Assembly (NCBI GenBank): GCA_021234155.1 | Contig: JAJEKV010000008.1 | Coordinates: forward strand, 6,200,945 to 6,264,944 | Length of the DNA stretch: 64,000 nucleotides | Direction of reading: 5' to 3' | Source: Isoetes taiwanensis | Taxonomy: Eukaryota > Streptophyta > Lycopodiopsida > Isoetales > Isoetaceae | Shown: positions 55,959-64,000 of the stretch, piece by piece | Numbering within the stretch: the first letter of the stretch is position 1 | How the letters are laid out: each line of letters begins with the position of its first letter | Notes under the pieces: model-generated | Database searches by the model: none | Told to the model about the DNA's origin: nothing | What the model saw: only the letters and a program-made list of their open reading frames with translations | Program-made: the position numbers and the translations under genes

Positions 55959-56307
55959 AGTTGGGAGTATGGATCGAGCAATGGGAGTGGCTGAAGATTC
56001 AGAGGATGAAGATACCCAATTGTCTCAAGCTGAACTGGAGGAAAGGCTGATCCAGCTCAAGCAGGCGGTTATACATGCTAAGGCCATTAAGAAAGTGCTG
56101 AAACGGGCTGAAGTGTGGAGGTATAACAGTCTTAAGCCTTACTTCACCTCTCTTTACCATAAGTGGCAGCAGAAAAGAGAGGCCAACGTGTTGCTGCTCC
56201 TTGATTTTACAAACTTCCAGACTTGTGTACTGGACACTCTCCTTACAATCCTTGGAAACTGGAGAGTTGCTGATATTACAATAGAGGATTTACTGGATGA
56301 GGACTGA
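55921..56307 (+). CDS. LINE ORF3, overlapping the end of ORF2
   Basis: 128 aa, intact; starts 38 bases before the ORF2 stop in another frame. It contains EDSEDEDTQLSQAELEERLI, a helical stretch with LKQAVIHAKAIKKVLKRAEV, then KWQQKREANVLLLLDFTNFQ and ITIEDLLDED. The charge pattern suggests coiled coil. Plant LINEs usually have two ORFs, so a third is unusual. No family recognised; chance openness cannot be excluded, though the composition is protein-like. Confidence 0.5.
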   Translation: MMYCTDAQRRLNRVGSMDRAMGVAEDSEDEDTQLSQAELEERLIQLKQAVIHAKAIKKVLKRAEVWRYNSLKPYFTSLYHKWQQKREANVLLLLDFTNFQTCVLDTLLTILGNWRVADITIEDLLDED

Positions 56308-56563
56308 AGTGGGAAACAGACCCAAAGGAAACTTTCTGATGCAAAAACGCTATATTATCTTGGTTAAACAGATTATTAGTATAGCTATATTACTATGGTA
56401 CATGGATCCCTTTTATAAGGACCATGTAACACATTTTGGCATCATGTATCCTTTGCATATGGATCATGAATTTTGGCCGAATAGTATCATGCACCTATTA
56501 GGTATGTCTGCAATGATATACCATCTGATGTATCTTTCTTAGATGAAATATAAAAACAACCTT

Positions 56564-56607
<44 letters not shown>

Positions 56608-56684
56608 AGCTTAAACTCGCACTCAACTACCGATCTAATGGGTTAGAGATTTGGTCAGTGCTATGATTTCGATCAGCCAAAATC

Positions 56685-56700
56685 ACGGCTCTGATACCAC
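56685..56700 (-). promoter_or_regulatory. tRNA-iMet primer binding site of the chromovirus
   Basis: On the minus strand, the LTR end ...GCGTCACA is followed by one base and TGGTATCAGAGCC, complementary to the 3' end of plant initiator methionine tRNA. It fixes the element's orientation and the LTR boundary. Confidence 0.92.
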
Positions 56701-58249
56701 TGTGACGCTCCCTGAACATATACGGCACTCCGGACGTATACATACGAGGACTTCCCCCTCCCATGGCAACCGGCTCGCCATGAGCAGGGCCCTCCGTCTA
56801 ACTCGGACCATCCATAGAAAGATGCCTGGGTGAAGGACACGGAGGTGTCATTGGGCCCACGCCTTCAATGGAACTCCTACATCGCGGAAGCATGCATACA
56901 AGGTTAGCGTACAGCATAATCATATCATAAATAACCACCACGAAGGGTGGCACATCCATCCAACTGATAATAACAGAGAAGATACATGTAATGCTAAGGA
57001 AAACACCCCAAACCCAGCAAGGTTCTACCCCGGCTCAGACTCCAATGAGCATCGACTGACGGCTAGGTCTCAGGAGATCAGCAGACAGAATCTTGGCATG
57101 GCATTGGCTGGCATAGAACATCGGCTAGGGTTGTCCTCTCCATCCGCCCCTCTTGTGCACACTTTGCAGATGAGCTGAATCAAGCAATGGCGTCATTGTA
57201 GCCTTCCGGAGACGCTATCCCAAGGCATCACCCTCCGGGACTACTCCGGGTTACATCTCCCCGGTCCGATGAGGCAGGTCATAGAAGTGTCCCTTCCCAG
57301 AGTCGCAGTGATTCCATGGGTGAGCTAGAGAATACGTGCCGCATCAGCGACCCCTGCATCCGTACCCGACCTGCTCCCCTAATTTTATCTTCAAAGTACA
57401 GGATGATCACACCACTGTACCCAGGGAGTGTCAAACCCATACCCGGCCCTCTACGTGACCGGCTATCAGGCCTAGCTCACTGAAGGAGTCCCCGTAGCCT
57501 TTTATGCTCAGGCGAGACCCCACCCCACACTTCATCACTACGGCCCCTTATCTGGTGCTTCAATCATGCCATAGATTCCACAGCTCGGTGGGATCTTGTG
57601 CACAGGCCGCAAGTACTGGGTACTACGGGAGCTACTAGGAGCATACTAATGAACATAGATTACAGAGGTCTCTATCCCCCCTTAATCCCTGCTTTCTGGA
57701 AGAACTAACAGAGATACTACCAAAGATACATCCATCCATCCATCACAGAGCATAATCAATAGTTGAGAACAGTTCTAACTACCAAACAAGGGTTAATCAT
57801 CATCAGAAACAAACAAAGAAGCCTGACAGAGGCGCTGGCCCTAGAAATACCAAATTAACCTATTCACTAACCCGAATTCCGGCTGGAACCATTGTCATGT
57901 GGCATCTCCATCTTCAAGCAGCCTGTGCGCCCAACAGCTCCTCTCCCTGGATTCGATTTGGGGCAAATTGGGATTGGGATCCAATTTGCTGCCCCAAATT
58001 AGCAGTCTCCTACTAGCCAATCGAGTTTGACCAGGTGTCCTCTTCCTGATTAATTAATTAGCCTAACTTAATTAGCTTAATTAAGTTAATTAGATAATTA
58101 TTCCTTAATTATAGATAACTAACCTTTAATTAAACCCTTCTAAATTAATCCTTTGTGGTTAGTCCACATACCCCCATGATGGCGTATCCTCGGCCCGTGA
58201 CGTGTCAGTATATTTATACGTACACCGTATAAATATGTGGAATGTCACA
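56701..58249 (-). repeat. 5' LTR of the chromovirus
   Basis: 1549 bases, direct repeat of 40302-41862, with a few dozen differences by eye. It should contain the element promoter. A palindromic stretch, ATTTATACGTACACCGTATAAAT, lies close to the LTR start as transcribed (about 58212-58234). Confidence 0.92.
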
Positions 58250-58254
58250 TGTCT

Positions 58255-58800
58255 AAAGATAGTAATAGTGCCCAGCATTGCTGGGGATTAGTTGGGAACT
58301 TGTAGAGTTATACGAACAGTTAGAAGAGAGTGCAGTATTAATTCTGCAGTTGAATTTTTATTGTTCACATCTTGAAAATTACACATTGAAGAGGTAGTAC
58401 ATCATTACTCATAAGAGATTCCGTGTTTTGCTTTGGTGGGTATATGGTAAGTTGAGCAATTTCATCCCGTAGAATCTCTTTGTACACTACATTTTGAGTG
58501 AACCTCCTATTTTCTTTTAGCAATGTTCCTTGTCTTGAGGTGTCTTGAATGTATACCTTCACTCCGTGTTGTGTGGTGCACCTTGAGAATGCGACATAGA
58601 TGCCAACGGAGGTCATGGACTAGCCTTGTGATTTGTTTATGGTCATCAGAGCATACCTCCATCCTCTTCTCTGCTTTCAGAAGCTTTACTAAAATTCTTC
58701 CCCGCGACTTTGTAATTATCCACTCGCCTTTTCCAACTCTGCAAAAAAAGCATTTCCATATCTGTAAGCGGAAGGGCGCAGCACGTGACGACCCTCCCCT
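58255..58800 (-). pseudogene. Helitron Rep/Hel helicase C-terminus and 3' end
   Basis: The frame 58365-58616 with its upstream continuation reads LMTINKSQG, stop, SMTSVGIYVAFSRCT, then FTQNVVYKEIL: helicase motifs V/VI and the usual Helitron C-terminus. The stop is TAG at 58620-58622, where Gln is usual. Downstream, on the minus strand, CCCAGCAATGCTGGG forms a hairpin, then CTAT and a T at 58259, a Helitron 3' end. The 5' part is not recognisable. Confidence 0.7.
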
Positions 58801-58930
58801 AGTACGATGATGGTAAGGAAAATTTGATGTGTTCCTAGAAAAGAGTAATGATAGGCTAACTCATGGGCATAGCGATTTCATGGGCTACGATTCACTTACT
58901 TATGTCGTAATGTGAAAAAGTCTACTGCCT

Positions 58931-59400
58931 AATGCCATCTGTACTTTGCGCCATCTTCTTACCTTCGATACTTGGGGGCAAAAAAAGCAGACAAGAAGTC
59001 TCGATGTGCCTTCTGTTTTGGCCTGAATTTGTACTTGCATTATGCACTGAATGTGTCAAACATAATCTAAAGCTTGTTCTACCATCAACATTTGGATGTG
59101 TACAACATAATGCCCTCAACATTTGTTCTATACAAAACTTCCTTTGAATCGCTATCTCTACTTTGCGCCATCATCTCATCTTCGTTCCAATCGGGAAAAA
59201 AAAGTATTCTCTCTGATCTAGCCTGAATTTGTACTTGCATTATGTGCTAAATGTGTACAATATAATCTCAACGCTTGTTCTACCATCAACATTTAAATGT
59301 ATACAACATAATGCCCTCAACGTTTGTTCTGTACAAAAATTCCTCTCAATCGCCATCTCTACTTTGCGCCATTGCCTCATATTCATTCCACCTGTAGGGG
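58931..59400. repeat. Tandem repeat, period about 199 bases, 2.4 copies
   Basis: CCTGAATTTGTACTTGCATT occurs at about 59023 and 59222, and GTACTTTGCGCCATC-like phrases at about 58940, 59158 and 59359. Overlapping frames on both strands repeat with the unit and do not look like genes. Confidence 0.75.
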
Positions 59401-62400
59401 AAAAAGTTGCTCTCTCTGATCTAAATATTTTAACACAAGAAACTTTCTTGAAATTTCTGGTGACATTGCTCTCTACCACGCCTTGGTGGCATACGTTAGC
59501 TCGGCGCCTGGATGTGTGGGAAACGGTGGGGCTGAGCCACTTATGTGGCCACACTAACAGTTTCCAACAAAAAAAACCCCTTCCATCTAGGCGGTTACCT
59601 AGCACATGAAAATGTGAAGTCACACTACTTGAAGATCTACTTTACTTATTCGATGTGGGTGGCCCTAGGCTTTGTGGGCGCTAAAAAGCTTTTAGATTCT
59701 CCAAATCTCTCTACAAATTTTCAGCAACCCTGAAATTAAGAACAAAACTTGAAGTGGGCATTGAGCAAAAGAATATGGCTGAGGATTGTCGACATGTGAA
59801 AGCAGAGTTTTTCTGGTGGCTTCGGGGGGTCATCAGTCCTTAACATTCTGGGCCTCGTCCTTTAGACCAGATTTTAATCTCGCCATCCATTTGAATATGT
59901 TATATCCAATAGCGTTATTTGTTATGGCCATGGTAATAATATAAGTCATAGCATCTATTATAGCATAATAGATCCTCTAAAATTTATAATACAAAATTAA
60001 CTTTCGAAATGTATACAAATATATTACAGAAAATCAATTACGGAAATATGTACAATCATGATCAATTTATAGTAGAATTTACATTGAAAGATCTGATTGC
60101 AACAAAGATCTATGTATATATGCAGCAAAAACCTGAACCTGTGTATATATTGCAAAAATGTACAACTACATACAAAATTTGTTATGTATTGCAGCAAGAA
60201 TCTTTGTATTATTGTAGCAGAAAACTGCTGTTGCAGAAGAAGTATCACTGATATCTCCTTAGAAACCCAGAAGTTTTTTCATCTAAATGATGCTACGAAG
60301 AACACAAACACAATAATAGAATCTGAACAAAATAGAACATCTACAAAGCTAAAATAATAAAAAAGCTAAGTATCTGTTGGAAAATCTTATATTATAATGT
60401 TTTGATGTAAGTTTGTAGTGCATCGAGCCCTAAATTGAACGGATCAGATTGATTCGTGACACGTGGCATCATCATGCCATGTTCTTCTTTCTTTAAGGTT
60501 TTTTTTCACGGCAGGGCAGGAGCAGCTTACCAAAGAGCCCCTCCCGAAGCAACTTGCCACAGTCTAAGCTCGCAATGATGTATCTGAGCTTTAAACATTC
60601 AGGAGCGTTTGGGCTCACTTGGGCTCACATGAGCCGGATTTGATGGTTGAAGCTAAGATAGCCGGATTTGTTTCGGAAAGGTAATCTTTCCATGGTTTAT
60701 TACCGGATGATCTTTGCTTTTGTTTGGAATTGAAGGGCTCCGCATTGCTCCAATTTGTGCCTTGGTCCGATTTGAAATGTTGAAGACTGATTTTATCTCA
60801 GGCAGACATTATACAGAATCGGCTTTTTGCAGACTCATTTCTGCAGTTCAGAGTACACCACAAAATTTCTCAGTATCCAACCAAAGGTATTTTGGTTTTT
60901 GCCTGCATGCAACTTGCTTCATTTTCTTTCTCATTCCGTTCTTTATCCATTCCATCTGGTTAATAGGTAGAAGTTGCATTAGCAGGCCTGCGGATGGGCT
61001 TAAACAAGGATCTTGGGTCTAGAACGATTCTCTAGCTCTGATCCAGTTCATGTCTATTGTTAAGGGTAGAAATGGAATTTTTGACAGCTATGTTCTAAGC
61101 ATGGATGGCTTTTATATAACAGAAAAAATTTCATGCTATGGACCTCAGATATTTAAATTATCTTAGTACTCTGTTTTACAGAAATGCCATGCTGAGGCTA
61201 AATGAGGTCGTCTTTAAGTTTAAGCTCACTTTATAATATGATATTTTGCCCAATTGGAATAAGCCTATGCACCCCTGCACATTATTTTTGCCGATGATGT
61301 TGATCTCGGTAGCATTCTTGAGTTCTTCTGAGATTCATGGACCGTTTGCAAACTATATAAATAAATGGAGGTCTTTATCCTAAGAAGGGTTTTAGATTGC
61401 ATGCTTTCCAACTCATATAGGCCAGCAACCTGTGAAGGAGACGGCTCCATTGTGAAGCAAATTCCAGGGAATGCGTCTCATTTTACAATAAAGGTAATGA
61501 AAAATCTAAATGATATAGGGTTGATCCTTGCAGGGAACCCCTGTGTTGCCTGTCTCCTCAGTTCCTTTTGCCTTGCCTGCATTTTAATGAACATAACATT
61601 GTGTGGTAGCTTTGTATACAAAACAACCTTTTAAGCACTTTGTGAGCAGATGGGCAGAGGCGGCAGCTTATAGGTAAGTATGTGCTTTCTTCTTTTAAAC
61701 AAACACCTTTAAAGCTGCAAGGAAACTAAAGCTTCCATGCAACCTGTTCTTGAAGCTCACAAAGGAAATCAGTGTTGGACATGCTTCACGAATTGCATAG
61801 AAGTTCAGCAAGCAGTGTTCAGCAAGCAGTGTTGAACATGCTTCAGGGATTGCATAGAAGTTCAGCAGGGAGGGCAAAAAAGCAATTAGAGTTCAAATTA
61901 TACAAAGCAAGGAATCATCATACAAATTACAGACATAACTTACTACATCAGATGTATAGACAACAATTTCGCATTAAACCCAGGTTCGTTTGTCCATGGC
62001 AACACTGCATTTCTTTGGTAGATCTTTTTTTCTTAACCTCTGTATGATGTTTTATTCCTCTTTATCTTCAGCTTCAGGTTTTTTAATTAAAGGGAATCAC
62101 AGACAGATGCATTTGAAGATTGAATTATGTAATGCCATGACATTCAATTAAAGTTTTGGCATGTTGAAACACTTCAACTCCCTGAAGAGTTATGAGCAAT
62201 TAATGCATGCAGCAAATTTATATAGTTTCTAGCAGTAACTACCTCAACTCTGGAAGGTCCAGCACGGCCTATACATCGAGAGTCATCTCAATTTAAATAT
62301 TGTAACGCACCTTTTGGCAAAGGTAATAAGTTTACAAGGCATTCAAACTATCAGGCTTCTCAGGTTTTATGTTGGAAGTATAATATTCAGTCTTATAATC

Positions 62401-62442
62401 ACATGTTGATGTACAATCTATGCTATACATTATGTGGTAAAT
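59401..62442. other. Gene-poor stretch with small repeats
   Basis: No gene recognised. At 60000-60250 the sequence is AT-rich with repeated TTGCAGCA-like words. At 61776-61866 a block, ACATGCTTC...TTGCATAGAAGTTCAGCA, is duplicated in tandem with a period of about 77 bases. The rest is unremarkable. Confidence 0.5.
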
Positions 62443-64000
62443 GTTTTTTTTTTTGAAGAACTGTGTCATCAATATATTAAAAGAATGGTAATGTTACAAA
62501 GCAAGTGAGGAGGAAGGAGAACTGCCCCAAAGAGACAGTGATACCTCGACACTCCACAACAAACTCACAAAAAACGCAACTCTCTTTGCATACAAACCGA
62601 CCATCACCATCTACAACACCCAAGAAGTCCCGCCAAATGGCAAACTTCCGCTCTACTAATCCCTGAACACCGAAAGCTTTGAAATAGCTTGTACCGAAGT
62701 CGAGGAATTAGAGAGGCTTTCTGCTGAATCCCCCTGAAGATCCACAACCGCCCGCCTCCAAATCAGCCACACCAACCAAGCCACGCGACAAATGCAAGGC
62801 TTGTTGCCGCAAGAGCGCCAAGCACCGATACACATGAAGCAAAGAATCTGGGCTAGTCAATCTCACATGAAATAGAGCCCTAACCCAATCCCGTGCAGCA
62901 CGCAAATGAGGGCATAAAACCGCACAATGCTCCACGCTCACGATGAAGGCCACAACAAGGGGCGAGAGGGCTCACACCCGCCTAAACCCGACTCACAAGG
63001 ACATTCACCCCCCGATACAAGCGGTGCACCACCGCCCACAGAAGCACCCTAACCTTCCGGTGGGGAAGTGAGCTCCATGTCCACGCCCAAACCGAAATTT
63101 CATCGAGAGCCCGGAAGCTGCAGAGACCACTTGCCCGAAGGGGCGGTGTGTCATGAATAGCCAGCACCCCCAACAAGACCGCACAAAACAAGAAGACACA
63201 ACATCCGGATGAACCTTCCAAACCTGCACCACCACATCATCCTGAGGGACTATAGGTATGTGTAGCGGAATACTCCCCGCCACTTGTTCCCAGATAGCCC
63301 GGCCACCGCGCCCCTCGGTAAAGCGAGCTCGAAAGAACTCCCACGGCTAGCTGACCATCCCAATACCAATCCTCCAAGGTGAGCACAAAGAGCTCGCCTC
63401 CAACGGGCCTCAAGTCCCCAGCATGCATGGTGGCAGCCAAGGGCAAGTCTTGCGCAGGGGTAGAGGAACCCACAAGAAAGGAGAAGAGTGGTGATAAACC
63501 GAGGCATAATCTAGCCGGAAGAGCACACGCGACATGATCCCAAGCCCGCAGCACCCCCGTGAGAAAGGGGATGCATGTGGGAAAGGCCGGAGACCATACA
63601 ACAATGCCTGGGGCAACTCCACATGCACGACGGCTTCCCAAATGCCACACAATGGCGAAAAGATCGCAACAACAACAGCAGCACCAGAGAAAGATGCTCC
63701 ATCCTGCGGAATGCTCCAAACAAACTTGGAGACCAACACCTTACTATGCGGTGCCAAATCCGAATGGCCAAGCCCCCATCCTCCCCCTGGGCGGAGACAC
63801 TTCCACCAAGCCACTTTAACAACCGCCCCTTCATCATCCCGCCCCACACAAAATTTCGAACAATCTTATCCGAGAGCCCTTATCTTACTCTCGGGCTAAC
63901 ATCGCAAGCCGTATATACACATGAGTGCTACAAAGTCTTGACTTGGCAATAGTGATCCTACACGCCATGGACAACTTGCTACCCTTCCACCAATTGAGGT
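62443..64000 (-). pseudogene. GC-rich LINE, 3' part, running off the right edge
   Basis: A poly-A tail reads as T run at about 62443-62454. Minus-strand frames show, broken by frameshifts, VKVAWWKCLRPGGGWGLGHS (about 63780-63830), the post-RT segment typical of L1-type ORF2. Further on come SVWAWTWSSLPHRKVRVLLW and LYRGVNVL (about 63000-63100), and VEHCAVLCPHLRAARDWV (about 62880-62940), the zinc-ribbon end. Base composition is much more GC-rich than the flanks. Confidence 0.7.

Larger units (their letters stand above)
51018..56605 (+). mobile_element. L1-type LINE nested in the chromovirus
   Basis: Plus-strand LINE between the chromovirus PBS (56688) and its ORFs, so it inserted opposite in orientation. 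It has a 5' UTR (start uncertain, between about 50740 and 51060), ORF1 (51360-52220), ORF2 with endonuclease, RT and zinc end (52205-55958), an ORF3 overlapping the end of ORF2 (55921-56307), a 3' UTR and about 37 A (56569-56605). A target duplication could not be fixed. Near full length. Confidence 0.85.
40302..58249 (-). mobile_element. Ty3/gypsy chromovirus with extra ORFs including histone H3
   Basis: LTRs 40302-41862 and 56701-58249 (start TGTGACGCTC, end TGTCACA as read on plus) are nearly identical; the main difference is a short indel near 41740/58139. TGTCT is duplicated on both sides (40297-40301, 58250-58254). Order on the minus strand: 5' LTR, PBS, nested LINE, 84-aa ORF, H3-fold ORF, 451-aa ORF, gag, MITE, protease-RT-RNase H-integrase-chromodomain, polypurine tract, 3' LTR. 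About 18 kb in all, roughly 12 kb without nested insertions. Protease, RT and both extra ORFs are open; gag, RNase H and integrase are broken. Confidence 0.92.

Noticed and set aside
60009-60357. Overlapping frames on both strands
   Set aside because: AT-rich repeated words; neither frame resembles a protein family.
63534-63952. Plus-strand frames at the right end
   Set aside because: Antisense shadows of the GC-rich LINE.

Overview
This is nuclear DNA of a land plant, and almost all of it is transposable elements around two intron-containing cellular genes. The plant assignment rests on an EXO1-type gene split into many short exons, tRNA-iMet primer binding sites (TGGTATCAGAGC) in two unrelated LTR-type elements, a chromodomain Ty3/gypsy retrotransposon, a TRIM and Helitron remnants. 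A telomerase/Penelope-like reverse transcriptase and a DUF7869-type transposase argue for a seed-free plant (fern, lycophyte or bryophyte) rather than an angiosperm. That last step is inference and the species is not identified.

Layout. 1-2297: 5' part of an EXO1 gene, minus strand, running off the left edge. 4485-13686: a retroelement with a telomerase/Penelope-like reverse transcriptase between 2.3-2.5 kb direct repeats, each holding a small acidic ORF. 15405-15910: a LINE tail. 16648-24820: a complete DNA transposon with terminal inverted repeats and a 4-bp target duplication (TATG). It carries two divergent genes: a ParB-like/DNA amino-methyltransferase gene (minus) and a DUF7869-like transposase gene (plus), separated by tandem units containing short palindromes. 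25640-26776: a LINE fragment and a 479-bp TRIM. 28.6-33.7 kb: unassigned exons. 34495-36637: a Treslin/SLD3-like gene, minus. 37690-39932: a 2.2-kb TIR element with the same TIR start and 4-bp duplication length as the 8.2-kb one, holding a 32-bp-period array of a perfect palindrome. 40302-58249: a chromodomain Ty3/gypsy retrotransposon on the minus strand with ~1.55-kb LTRs, inserted into stacked Helitron 3' ends. Upstream of gag it carries an intact ORF ending in a near-canonical histone H3 fold, and a second ORF whose C-terminus looks faintly histone-fold-like. A MITE sits between its gag and pol, and an L1-type LINE with a third ORF sits between its PBS and the H3 ORF. 58931-59400: tandem repeats. 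62443-64000: a GC-rich LINE, minus strand.

Two systems stand out: the retrotransposon with a captured histone H3, and the TIR transposon pairing a ParB-methyltransferase gene with a DUF7869 transposase and an array of palindromes. Most element genes are decaying. A large share of their in-frame stops are TGA or TAG at positions where CGA or CAG would read through, as expected from deamination of methylated CG and CHG cytosines.
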